A stretch of DNA of 64,000 bases from CAVUFH01 sp963740835 (GTDB lineage Bacteria > Actinomycetota > Acidimicrobiia > IMCC26256 > PALSA-610), in the NCBI GenBank assembly GCA_963740835.1, contig CAVUFH010000003.1, forward strand, positions 1,550,001 to 1,614,000, read 5' to 3'. The stretch's first letter is position 1. Each line of letters begins with the position of its first letter. Position numbers and translations under genes: made by a program. The notes beneath the pieces were generated by a model. That model worked only from the letters and a program-made list of their open reading frames with translations, searched no databases and was not told where the DNA came from. This document shows positions 34,604 through 44,419 of this stretch, one piece after another.

Positions 34604-37600
34604 CCGCGCCGACGCGACCCGTTGTCGATCCCCGCGACGCGGATGCGTTCGTCGACCTGATGTACGGCCGGCGCGCCGGCTACGTCGGCGAGTGGCACCC
34701 GGGCGACAGCGGGGCCGATGTCGCGCTGGCGCAGGTGCTCGCCCGTTACCTCGCTGCGATCGTGACGCGCCTCGACCAGGCGCCCGACAAGCACCAACTG
34801 GCGCTGCTCGACCAGCTCGGCGTCGCGCTCATTCCGGCTCAGGCTGCACGCGCGCCCGTGGTGTTCACGCTGGCGGACAACGCGAACGACGCGCGCGTCC
34901 CGGCCGGTACCCGCCTCGCGGCAAAGGCACCGGATCCGCCCCCGGTGAGCGCCGCGCCGAGTAGCACGGCCGGGGCGGCGGTGCCCACGCCCCCTGGTCC
35001 GATTCTCTTCGAGACCGAGCGTGCCACCGGGCTCGCGTCGGGTCGGTTGGTCGAGCTGCGCAGCGTGTGGCCGGGCCGCGACCAATCCATCGACCACATC
35101 CCCGCGCGGCGCCGGTCAACGGTTCCAGCCCTGGCTGCTGTCCGAGCTCGAGGACATGCCGCACCACATCTACATCGCGCATTCGAAGCTGCTCGCGCTC
35201 GCGGGGTCTGCGCACGTTGCGGTCGACTTCGAGCTCACCCAAGGCGCGTCGGAACCCCTCGACTCGATCTGGGAGTACTGGGACGGGAAGGTGTGGCGAC
35301 CGTTCAAGAACACCATCGCGGCGTGCGATCACGACACCGCCGCGCAAGAAGACAGCACCGCGCGGTTCCGGCAGACCGGCACCGTGCACCTGCTCACCGA
35401 CTGCGCGGAGACCAAGCAGACGAGCGTCGACGGCGTCGAGAACTTCTGGGTGCGCGGTCGCCTCATCGAGCCGCTGCTCCCGGACCCCGCGCAGCTGTTG
35501 CCGGAGGTCGAGCAGGTGCACGTATCGACCGTCGTCACCCGCAAGATCGCGGCTGACGCGGACCCGAACGGCGATCCGGTGATCCTCGACGGCTTCCTGC
35601 CCGACAAGGCGATCGTCGACGGCGCCGAAGCCGACCTGAGCAAGCCGTTCTATCCGTTCGGCATGCAACCGCAGCCCGGTTCGGTTTTCTACTTCTCGTC
35701 CGACGATGCGTTCACGAAGCCGAACGCGAGTCTGCAGGTGGAGTTCATCCGCACGCGCACACCCCAGGACGAGCTGGAGATCACCGACACCAACACCACG
35801 GTCACCACGACCCCCTTGGATCCGGGCGTCGTGTGGGAGTACTGGAACGGTCGCGAGTGGGCAACCGTGCCCGGGTCCGCGGCGGGCGCCGACTCCACGC
35901 TCGACCTCGCGCTCGACGGCGACGCGAGCGCGCTGGGCATGGTCGTCGTCACCGTTCCGCCCGACATGGAGTCGACGAAGGTCGCCGAGATCGAAGCGCG
36001 CTGGATGCGCGTTCGGCTCGTCAGCGGTGGGTTCGGGTTCAAGCAGACCGTCACGTGGTCCAACTCCGACGGCGGCGACAACGCGTTCACGTACGTGGTC
36101 AGCCGGCCGCCTGCGCTCTCGGTCTTCAAGCTCGGATACACGTGGACGTTCGGGCCGTTCGCACCCGAGCGCGTGCTGACCTACAACGACTTCCAGTTCC
36201 AGGACCGGACGGCGGAAGCGGTGTGGCCGGGCCAGGTATTCCGCCCCTTCACCCCGCCCGCCGACATCACGCCCACGTTGTACCTGGGTTTCGACAAGCC
36301 GCTGCCCGTGGACGAGCTCGGCTTCTTCTTCGACATCATCGAGGATCCGTCGGACACGCTCGGCCCCGCACTCGTGTGGGAGTACTGGGACGGCGGTGCG
36401 TGGCGTCCGCTGCGCGTCGACGACGAGACCCGCCGCCTGCGCATGCCGGGACTCGTCGGCCTGATCGGTCCCGAGGACAGCCAACCACTCGCCCGCTTCG
36501 GGACCAGCCGATCGTGGTTGCGGGTGCGGTTGAAGGAGGACGGTCCGCCCGGCGCGCCGACGGTCCGGGGTCTGTTCCCGAACGCGACGTGGGCGGTGCA
36601 ACACCAGACCGTCGTCGACGATCCCGTCGGTGCGAGCACCGGTCTGCCCGATCAGGCGCTCACGTTCCGGCAGGTTCCGGTGCTCTCCGGCGAGCAGATC
36701 GATGTGCGCGAGCTCGCGGGTCCACGCGCGAACGTCGAGTGGCGGATCATCGCGCGCGAGTTGTATCCGTCGATCCCGCGTGCGATCGCGGAGATCGAAG
36801 CGCGCCTCGGCCGGGAGGGTGGTGAGCAGCAGGTCGAGTACGGCCGGCTGCGGCTGCAGCGCGATCGCAACAAGCAGGTCAGCGAGGTGTGGGTGCGCTG
36901 GGAGCGCAAGGACGTGCTGTTGCGCTCGGTACCGAACGACCGGCACTACACGCTCGAACGGTCACACGGGATCCTGCGTTTCGGCGACGGGACCGAGGGC
37001 AAGGTTCCCCCCGCCGGCGCCGCGATCATCGCGCGCCGCTATCAGACCGGCGGTGGCATCACGGGCAACGTCCCGACGGGCGCGATCGCGCAACTGCAGG
37101 GATCGGTCGGTGGCGTCAAGGCCATCGCCAACCCTTTGGCCGCGGAAGGTGGCGCCGACGCCGAGACGCTCGACGCGCTCCGCGCCCGGGGTCCGTACAC
37201 CTTGCGGCATCGGGGCCGCGCGCTGTCCACGCTCGACATCGCGACGATTGCGCGCGAGGCGTCGCCTGCGGTCGCAGTCGCGTCGGCCATCGCGACGCGT
37301 TCCGCTGACGGCCGCCGTCATCCGGGTCACGTGACGATCGTCATCATCCCGGCGAGCGCGGACCCGCGACCGTGGCCGTCGTTCGGGTTGCGCGAGCAGG
37401 TGCGTGAGTACGTGGAAACGCGCGCGTGTGCGGGCATCGCGGGTTTGCATCGCGTCGACGTGACCGGACCGCGCTATCTCGCGGTCGACGTCGACGCGAC
37501 GATCATCCCGCGCGATGCGAACGACGCCGGCGCGGTCGAGGCGCGGGTACGGGACGCGCTCGGGCGGCTCCTTCATCCGCTGTACGGTGGTCCGGACGGC

Positions 37601-37792
37601 TGCGGCTGGCCGCCCGGGCGTGACGTGTTCCTGTCCGATGTCGCGGCGGTCCTCGAGCGCGTCGATGGCGTCGACCACGTCGAGTCCCTCGCGCTCTCGG
37701 TCGACGGGCGGATCGGTGGGGAGCGCGTTGCCGTCGCGCCGGATCGCACGGTCGTCGCGGGCACGCTCCGACTCAAGTTGACGCACGGGTAA
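34600..37792 (+). CDS. Baseplate J-like protein, Afp11-like (one frame break)
   Basis: GTG at 34600. The frame breaks in C4 at 35100-35103; with one C removed, S-I-D-H-I-P continues as R-G-A-G-Q-R-F-Q-P-W-L-L and the protein is ~1063 aa. It contains three copies of a W-E-Y-W-D/N-G-x-x-W motif (about 35270, 35832 and 36378), probably repeated beta-domains on the baseplate rim. Further on are the conserved baseplate-J region (F-G-D-G-T-E-G-K-V-P-P, G-G-G-I-T-G-N-V) and the C-terminal H-P-L-Y-G-G-P-D-G-C-G-W-P-P-G-R. It builds the wedge with the second J-like protein. The size is typical of Afp11/Pvc11. Confidence 0.87.
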
Positions 37793-37810
37793 CGAGGAGG
37801 ACACCGCACC

Positions 37811-40126
37811 ATGGCGATCGCGCTGCCGCTACCCAACCTCGATGATCGGCGTTGGGTCGACCTCGTCGACGAAGGCCGCGCGCTCGTGCCGTTCTACGCG
37901 CCCAACTGGACTGATCACAACGCGAGCGACCCGGGCATCACGTTCATCGAGCTCTTCGCGTGGCTCGCCGAGATGGATCTCTACTCAGTCAACCGGATCA
38001 CCGATGCGATGCGTCGCAAGTTCCTGACCCTCGCCGGTGTCGCGTCGGCGCCGCCGCGTGCCGCCGAGACGATGCTGCAACTGCTTCTCGCGTCGGGCGC
38101 GACCGCACCGACGCTGCCGGCCGGCATCGAGTTCGCGGGGCGTGATCCGTTCGGTTCGGAAATTCGGTTCCGGTCCCGCCACACGCTCACGGCCCGACCG
38201 GGCGGCATCGCCGCGGTGGCGACCACGACCGGGGCGACGCGTCGCGACCTGACCGCGTCATGGGACGCCGGTGAGGCGATCGCCCCGTTCGGCACGGATC
38301 CCGAAGTCGGCAGCGCGTTCTGGGTCGGCCTCGACATCCGGCCCGTCGCGTGGGACGACGTCACCTTCCTCAGTCTGGGTTGCATCGTCGCCGACCCGGC
38401 GCGTGAGCTCAGCCGCGACGAGCGCGCTCGACTCCACGACGAGATCGCGAGCGCGGCAACTGATTGCACTCCACCCTGGACCACGACGCCGTGTGGCTGC
38501 AACGGGTGCGGCGGTCTCGACCACTCGAACGCCGGACCCGCCGACGCCGGACCGACCGACGGGCACCAACTCGACCCGGACGTCCCCGACCCGGACCACC
38601 ATGATGTCCGGCTCGTCTGGGAGGTGGCGACCGGTCCGGGGCACTGGCGGCAGCTCACGAGCGGCGACGAGATCATCGACGGCACGCGCGCGCTGACGCT
38701 CGATGGTCGCGTCGTCGTGTCACTCGCCGGTGCGGTGCCAGTCACGCTCGCCGGTGCGAACGACGCGCGCGTGTGGCTGCGGGCGCGGATCGCACGGGGC
38801 CGCTACGACGCGCCGCCCATCCTGCGCGGCTTCATGTTCAACGCAGTGGAGGTCGTGCAGTCGGTTCCGGCAGTGACGGATGTCCCGATTGCGGCGGGGA
38901 CCGAGATCGGTGCGTTGCCCGCGCCCCACACGCCGGCTGCGTTCGACCTCGGTCTCGACGCAGCCGGGGCGATCGAGCGGCTCACGTTCGCAACGGTTCC
39001 GTCCGGTCCGCCCGCGGTTCGCGTCCTGGGCAAGAACGACGACGGAAGTGCGCTCTTGATCGAGGCGGCCGCAGCGATCCGCGGCACCGGTGCACCGACG
39101 CAGACGATCGAGATCGACGGCGCACCTGTTGTCAGCGGGAGCGTCCGTGTCGCGACCGACGAAGTCCGGCGGGCGAGCGACGACGCCGGTGAATGGCGCG
39201 CCTGGTCGGCGCGTCCCGACTTCGACGCATCGCGCCGGGCCGACGCGCACTTCGTCGCTGATTCGAGCGCAGGCACCATCGTCCTCGGCGACGGTGAGCA
39301 CAGCCGCACCGCGCGGGCTGGCTCCGCGATCGTCGTCGTTGCCGACCTCACCGCTGCTTCAGCCGGGAACCTCGCGGCGACGACGATCGATGCGGTTGCC
39401 GATTCGCGGCACAATCGCGCCGCGATCTCCAACCTCACGGAGATCACGGCGGCCCTCGACACGATCAGCAATCCGGTCGGTGCCACGGGCGGCGCGCCGG
39501 CGGAGTCGCTCGACGCGACCATCGCTCGGGCGCGCGACGAGCGCGAACGGGCGGCCCGGGCCGTGACGCTGGACGACCACGTCGCACTCGCGATGGCGAC
39601 GCCGGGAGTGCGACTCGCTCGCGCCGAAGCACGCGCGAACTTCCATCCCGGTTTCCCGTGCCTGACTGCGCCCGGCGTCGTGACGGTGCTCGTGCTGCCG
39701 TTCCTCCCTGCGGATCGGCCGGTGCCGACTGCGGGGCTGCGCTACGCCGTCGCCACGTATCTCGAACGCCGGCGCATCATCGGCTGCCGGGTCGAGGTCG
39801 CGGGTCCTGTCTACGTGACGGTCACCGTGCGCGCGTCCATCGAAGCCGTGGCCGGCGCGCGTCCTGCCGATGTGCAAGCGGCGATCAGCCGCGCGCTCGA
39901 TGCGTTCTTCCATCCGCTCCACGGCGGACCCGACGGCACCGGCTGGCCGTTCGGTCGCGACGTCTACCGATCCGAGGTGCTGCAAGTGATCGACGACGTC
40001 CCCGGTGTCGCGCACGTCGTCACCCTCGACCTCGCAGAGGAAGGTAGCGGCCCGACGTGCGGCAACGTCTGCATCGGCCCCGCCGGTCTCGTCGACGCCG
40101 GTACCTACGAGATCGACGTGCGATGA
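37811..40126 (+). CDS. Baseplate J-like protein, Afp12-like
   Basis: 771 aa, intact, ATG with GAGGAG upstream. N-terminal W-T-D-H-N-A-S-D-P-G-I-T and E-L-F-A-W-L-A-E-M-D-L-Y are typical of the longer eCIS J-like wedge protein. The central J core has G-D-G-E-H-S-R-T, and the C-terminus has H-P-L-H-G-G-P-D-G-T-G-W-P-F-G-R, nearly the same as in the upstream J protein. Unusual is an insertion near residues 218-245 with a Cys/His cluster (D-C-T-P-P-W, then P-C-G-C-N-G-C-G-G and D-P-D-H-H-D), possibly a metal site on the baseplate surface. Confidence 0.9.
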   Translation: MAIALPLPNLDDRRWVDLVDEGRALVPFYAPNWTDHNASDPGITFIELFAWLAEMDLYSVNRITDAMRRKFLTLAGVASAPPRAAETMLQLLLASGATAPTLPAGIEFAGRDPFGSEIRFRSRHTLTARPGGIAAVATTTGATRRDLTASWDAGEAIAPFGTDPEVGSAFWVGLDIRPVAWDDVTFLSLGCIVADPARELSRDERARLHDEIASAATDCTPPWTTTPCGCNGCGGLDHSNAGPADAGPTDGHQLDPDVPDPDHHDVRLVWEVATGPGHWRQLTSGDEIIDGTRALTLDGRVVVSLAGAVPVTLAGANDARVWLRARIARGRYDAPPILRGFMFNAVEVVQSVPAVTDVPIAAGTEIGALPAPHTPAAFDLGLDAAGAIERLTFATVPSGPPAVRVLGKNDDGSALLIEAAAAIRGTGAPTQTIEIDGAPVVSGSVRVATDEVRRASDDAGEWRAWSARPDFDASRRADAHFVADSSAGTIVLGDGEHSRTARAGSAIVVVADLTAASAGNLAATTIDAVADSRHNRAAISNLTEITAALDTISNPVGATGGAPAESLDATIARARDERERAARAVTLDDHVALAMATPGVRLARAEARANFHPGFPCLTAPGVVTVLVLPFLPADRPVPTAGLRYAVATYLERRRIIGCRVEVAGPVYVTVTVRASIEAVAGARPADVQAAISRALDAFFHPLHGGPDGTGWPFGRDVYRSEVLQVIDDVPGVAHVVTLDLAEEGSGPTCGNVCIGPAGLVDAGTYEIDVR

Positions 40127-41088
40127 ACCCGATGAGCCCGGCACCGATGTCGGTTCCCCTCGAGCGATTGCGGCACGCGCCAGACGAAGCGCTGCTCGCG
40201 TGCGACTTCGACAGCCAGGCCGCGCTCGACGATCAGACGCGCTGGTGGCACAACCGCGCGGTGCACAACACTTACGGCATCGTCGAGGGACTCGAGGCGA
40301 TCTCGGTCGAGGACGCCGTGGTGGTTCTTCCCGGCCTTGCCTACGACAGCTTCGGCCGGGAGCTGATGCTCGATGCTCCCTGGCAAGACGCGGTACCCGT
40401 GGCGGACGAGCCCTTGGTGGTCGTGATCGCGCGCGCCGCCGGGTCACCCCGTACATGCGCGCCGGCGCCCCATGGCTACTGCCGCGATGTGCGACTACCG
40501 GAATCGACCGTCGCCGTACGCTGGCAGACCCTCGCGAGCTTCACTCCCGCCGATGGTGTCGTGGTCGCGACGGTGCCGCCGATGCAGCCGGTACACGAGC
40601 GCGACCGGATCTACACGCGCGTTCTCGCGCGGCCGCGGATCGGCCACGGCGCAACCGTTCCCGGCGGCACCGCATGGACGCCCTGGACCGAGGTGCGCGA
40701 CGGGCGCGAGTGGTTCCTCGGCCTGGAGGTGCAGGTCGACACGTCGGCAGCCGGGTTCACGACCGCGCCGTGCTACTTCGCGCAGTTGACCGGCTCGATG
40801 TGGGACCCCCGCGTCGCGCGGCTGTTCATCGTCCAGTTCCAGCACATCGCTCTGCCTGACAAGGACCACTTCACCTACCGCCTGCTCGCGCCCTGGCTGT
40901 TCCAGGCGTCGCGAGAGACGTCGACGAACACGCGCGCGGCTTCGTACCTCCCGAACTTCGCGAGCGCGATCCGCGGCTACACGAACTTGACCGGTCTCGC
41001 CGTCACGTGGACCGGCATCCAACGAATCGGCGCGGCGTACGCGCGCCGCAGTTCGACCCGAATCGGAGGCCACAGTGCAGTTCATTGA
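40123..41088 (+). CDS. eCIS-cluster protein, paralogue 1 of a four-member family
   Basis: 321 aa, ATG overlapping the J-protein stop (ATGA). No named domain is known to me. It has R-W-W-H-N-R-A-V-H-N-T-Y-G-I-V-E-G-L-E and V-V-L-P-G-L-A-Y-D-S-F-G-R-E-L, a pattern shared with the genes at 41075, 44420 and 45408: H-N-R...H...G-[IV]-V-x-G-L-x-V, then V-x-P-G-x-A-x-D-x-x-G-R-E-[IL]. All four lie after the baseplate genes and around the tail-protein-I gene, so they are likely baseplate periphery or fibre parts. Exact function unknown. Confidence 0.68.
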   Translation: MNPMSPAPMSVPLERLRHAPDEALLACDFDSQAALDDQTRWWHNRAVHNTYGIVEGLEAISVEDAVVVLPGLAYDSFGRELMLDAPWQDAVPVADEPLVVVIARAAGSPRTCAPAPHGYCRDVRLPESTVAVRWQTLASFTPADGVVVATVPPMQPVHERDRIYTRVLARPRIGHGATVPGGTAWTPWTEVRDGREWFLGLEVQVDTSAAGFTTAPCYFAQLTGSMWDPRVARLFIVQFQHIALPDKDHFTYRLLAPWLFQASRETSTNTRAASYLPNFASAIRGYTNLTGLAVTWTGIQRIGAAYARRSSTRIGGHSAVH

Positions 41089-42190
41089 CACCACTCGCTC
41101 CATCGAGCGGCAGCGCTTCTTCGACGGCCAGCGTCTGTTCGCGTCCGACATGCAGGCGATCGAGGGGTTCAACCGGGAGATGCGCTGGCTGCACAACCAG
41201 AGCCTGCACCAGCCCGGTGTCGGCAACGGATTCGCGGTGAGCGGCAAGAAAGGCGACCGCGAGGTGCTCGTCGGCGCGGGCTATGCGATCGACGACCTCG
41301 GCCGCGAGATCGTGCTCACGAGCAGTCGATCGCTTCCCGTGCCGCCGGTCGCCGACGACGGCTTCGGGAGCCCGCAGCGCTTCTTGCTCACGGTGCAGTA
41401 CCCGGAGGACGCGGACCTCGAAGAGGTCGAACGGCGCCAAGGGATCTGCGACACCGACGGCGCGGTCCGGCTGCGCGAAGAACCGATCTTCTGCTGGGTC
41501 AAGCTCAACGCGAACGGGACGCCGAGCGTCGACCAGGACCGGATCGTGAGCGGTCGTCAGCTCGTACTCGCCGAGGTGGCGGTCCGCGACTGCAAGCTCG
41601 CAGACGACATCAGCATCGTGCAGCGCCGGAACGCGCGGCCGGCAGTGCAGCCCTACATCGCGTGTGGCGCCGCGCAGCCGACGCCGTGGCGAGCCTGGGA
41701 CGAATGGGCGGACCTGCTCGACGCATCCGCGGGCGAGCGGTTCAGCGTGCAGACGTACGAGGCCTTCGGGATCGTCGGTGGCGTCCAGGCCGACATTGAC
41801 ACGACGAGCGCCGGTTTCCACACACCGCCCGACTACTTCGCGCGCATCGACGGGCCGCGGCTCGTGACCGTGGTCTACGGCGACAACGAGGACGCGACGT
41901 TCGTCGTCGACGGCCTGTTGAGCATCGTGCAGCCGACCGCGAACGGGTTCACCGCCCAGGTCGTGGTGCTCGCATTCCCGGCCGCGAGCCGGCGGGTCGT
42001 GACCTTTCGATCGAGCCGGCGGACGAACGCGTACACGATGCTCGGCGGTTTCGACGTGAGCGCGCTCACCACCGAGCCGACGGAATTCTCGGAGATCTCC
42101 GAGATCGCCGCGCCCGCGCCCACCGAGGACACGACCGTCGCGGACGTGCTGCGCGACTGGACCGTCGGGTGGATGGGAGTCGAGGGATGA
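41075..42190 (+). CDS. eCIS-cluster protein, paralogue 2 of a four-member family
   Basis: 371 aa, GTG at 41075 overlapping the upstream gene by 14 nt. It opens R-Q-R-F-F-D-G-Q-R-L-F-A-S-D-M-Q, then R-W-L-H-N-Q-S-L-H-Q-P-G-V-G-N-G and V-G-A-G-Y-A-I-D-D-L-G-R-E-I-V-L, the shared family pattern in its fullest form. The rest is beta-rich, with I-D-T-T-S-A-G-F-H-T-P-P-D-Y-F-A matching V-D-T-S-A-A-G-F-T-T-A-P in paralogue 1, so these two are the closest pair. There is no signal peptide. A structural role in the baseplate or adhesion region is inferred from position only. Confidence 0.68.
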   Translation: MQFIDTTRSIERQRFFDGQRLFASDMQAIEGFNREMRWLHNQSLHQPGVGNGFAVSGKKGDREVLVGAGYAIDDLGREIVLTSSRSLPVPPVADDGFGSPQRFLLTVQYPEDADLEEVERRQGICDTDGAVRLREEPIFCWVKLNANGTPSVDQDRIVSGRQLVLAEVAVRDCKLADDISIVQRRNARPAVQPYIACGAAQPTPWRAWDEWADLLDASAGERFSVQTYEAFGIVGGVQADIDTTSAGFHTPPDYFARIDGPRLVTVVYGDNEDATFVVDGLLSIVQPTANGFTAQVVVLAFPAASRRVVTFRSSRRTNAYTMLGGFDVSALTTEPTEFSEISEIAAPAPTEDTTVADVLRDWTVGWMGVEG

Positions 42191-42200
42191 GGAGCGTCGC

Positions 42201-44408
42201 GTGAACGCGAGCAACTCGACGCCGTTGGGCTTCACGTACCTCAACCGTGACGGCGAGTGGTTCGACTTCGAACGTCACGGCATCGAGGTCGATGCCGGCG
42301 CCGCGGTGCTCGCGCGCCTTCCCTCGCCCGAGTCGCCACTCGCGGCCGGCGTCGGGGCGCAACTCGCGCAGCCGGTGTCGGAGCCATCGGGCCTCGCGGT
42401 CGCGCCCGACGGCTCGATCTTCTTCACGGTTCCCGGAGCCGACACCATCGCTCGCGTCGACGGTTGCGACAGTCGTGATGCACCCGTCCCGTGCATCGGC
42501 GGCACGGGGGAGACACCGCCCCAACTGCGCGCACCGAGCGGGTTGGCCGTGCTCGCCGACCGCAACGCCCTGCTCGTCGGCGACACCGGAAACCACAGGG
42601 TGCAGGTCTTCGACCTCGCGACGTTCCAGCTGCTCGACGTCTGGGGCGACGGCGGCTACGGCGCGCCCGCGGTGCCGAGTCGCGCGATCGGCCGTTTCGA
42701 CACGCCGAGCGCGATCGCGACCGATGCGGCGTCGCGCGTCTACGTCGTCGAACGCGGGAACCAGCGCGTGCAGCAGTTCACGGCGGGCGGGCAGCTTCTC
42801 GCGTCGTTCTGGCAGACGCTGTCGGCGCAGGCATCGTTCGGTGACCCGGTCGCGATCGCGGTCTCAGAAGACGGCGACCGTTCGACGGTCTACGTGCTCG
42901 ACCGCGACCCGCAGACGCTCTACGTCGTCGACGCATCGGGTCACCTGGTCGCGAAGCATGCACTCGACATCACCGGCGATCTGCTCGGTCTCGCGGTGGA
43001 CAGCGGCGCGATCTACGTGGGGGGCAACACCGCGACCAGCGGCAACGTCTGGCGCATCGGGCTCGACGGTTCGCCCGCCGAAGCCGCCCCCGGGTACACG
43101 GGTCTCGTCGCGGCACTGGCCCTCGACGCGAACGGTGTTCTGCTCGTACATCCTGGCTGGTCCCTCGCGCCGATTCGGCTCGCGCTCGACCGTGCCCATG
43201 TCCGGCACGGCTACGCGTTCGACGGTCCGTTCGGCGGGTTCAGCCCCAACGAGAAGCACTGGCACGAGCTGCGGGCGACGATGCCTGCGCTCCCTGCCGA
43301 TGCCCACATCCGGTTCTTCGTGCACACGACGAACGATGCGAGCGCGACGCCGCCCGTCGGCGCCGACCCCGATGCGCCGTTCGGTGATCCGGCGTGGACG
43401 GCCGGACCCTTGGACGGCGGGGACTTCCTGATCGCGGCTCCTGACGCAACGTTCGCATGGGTCGGCTTCGAGCTTTGGAGCGAGGGCGCGAGCTCAGCAC
43501 GCGTCGAGCAGATCCGGGTCGAATTCGATCACCCGACCTACATCGACCACCTTCCCGTCATCTACCGCCGGCCGGAAGACCCGGACGCGTTCCTGCCGCG
43601 GTACCTCGCGCTCGTCGAGCGCATGTTCGCGGATGTGGAGGACGAGATCGACGGGCTCACGCGGTTGCTCGACGCCGCGGCCGCACCCGATGCGTTCCTG
43701 ATGGAGCTCGCGCGTTGGCTCGCGCTCGACGTGTCGGCGAACTGGGACGACGCCGAGCGCCGGGACGCGGTTGCCCAGGCCTACGCCGAAGCCGAGTCGC
43801 GCGGAACCCCCGCCGGACTGCGCGCCGCGCTCCGGCGCACGACCGGCATCGACGCGTGGATCGAGGAGCCGTTGCGGCAGTCCGCCTGGTGGGCGCTCGC
43901 GGCATGCGCGGAGAGCGCGGACGCGGAGCGGGAAACCTCGGTCCTCGGTGTGACGACCATGCTCGCCGCGACCGAACCGCAGGGCGCAGTACTCGGATCC
44001 ACCGCGACGGTGAACCGTTCGCAGCTCATCACGAATGATGACTACGGCGTCCCTCTCTTCGACGACGTTGCACATCGGTTCGTCGTGCGTCTCTACCGGG
44101 GCGCGGCGATGAGCGAGGAACGACTTCGTTCGGTGACGACACTGCTCGATCGCGAACGGCCCGCGCACACCGACTACGTCGTGTGCCGCGTCGACCCGCG
44201 CCTCGAGGTCGGCGTGCAGTCGAGGATCGGTGTCGACGCGATCGTCGGGGGCGCGCCGCTCCCGGCGCCGCTCGATGACGACGCATTGCTCGGCGACACC
44301 CTCGTGCTCGGCGGCGAACCGCCGGGTCGCATCGGAGAACGCAGCGAGATCGGCGTGACAACCCTCCTCGGACGCGCCGCGGTCGGGGACTCAGTGCAGG
44401 GCGCGTGA
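42201..44408 (+). CDS. NHL beta-propeller / phage tail protein I fusion
   Basis: 735 aa, GTG start. Residues ~50-330 carry NHL-type repeats (P-S-G-L-A-V-A-P-D-G-S-I-F, P-S-G-L-A-V-L-A-D-R, D-T-G-N-H-R-V-Q-V-F-D, P-S-A-I-A-T-D-A-A-S-R-V, G-N-Q-R-V-Q-Q-F). This predicts a six-bladed propeller. The C-terminal third has Y-I-D-H-L-P-V-I-Y-R and F-L-P-R-Y-L-A-L-V-E-R-M-F-A-D, then L-A-R-W-L-A-L-D-V and G-T-P-A-G-L-R-A-A-L-R, the P2 gpI-like tail protein domain that docks to the baseplate wedge. It is a likely receptor-facing or cargo-contact appendage. Confidence 0.85.
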   Translation: MNASNSTPLGFTYLNRDGEWFDFERHGIEVDAGAAVLARLPSPESPLAAGVGAQLAQPVSEPSGLAVAPDGSIFFTVPGADTIARVDGCDSRDAPVPCIGGTGETPPQLRAPSGLAVLADRNALLVGDTGNHRVQVFDLATFQLLDVWGDGGYGAPAVPSRAIGRFDTPSAIATDAASRVYVVERGNQRVQQFTAGGQLLASFWQTLSAQASFGDPVAIAVSEDGDRSTVYVLDRDPQTLYVVDASGHLVAKHALDITGDLLGLAVDSGAIYVGGNTATSGNVWRIGLDGSPAEAAPGYTGLVAALALDANGVLLVHPGWSLAPIRLALDRAHVRHGYAFDGPFGGFSPNEKHWHELRATMPALPADAHIRFFVHTTNDASATPPVGADPDAPFGDPAWTAGPLDGGDFLIAAPDATFAWVGFELWSEGASSARVEQIRVEFDHPTYIDHLPVIYRRPEDPDAFLPRYLALVERMFADVEDEIDGLTRLLDAAAAPDAFLMELARWLALDVSANWDDAERRDAVAQAYAEAESRGTPAGLRAALRRTTGIDAWIEEPLRQSAWWALAACAESADAERETSVLGVTTMLAATEPQGAVLGSTATVNRSQLITNDDYGVPLFDDVAHRFVVRLYRGAAMSEERLRSVTTLLDRERPAHTDYVVCRVDPRLEVGVQSRIGVDAIVGGAPLPAPLDDDALLGDTLVLGGEPPGRIGERSEIGVTTLLGRAAVGDSVQGA

Positions 44409-44419
44409 CAGGAGGAGCC

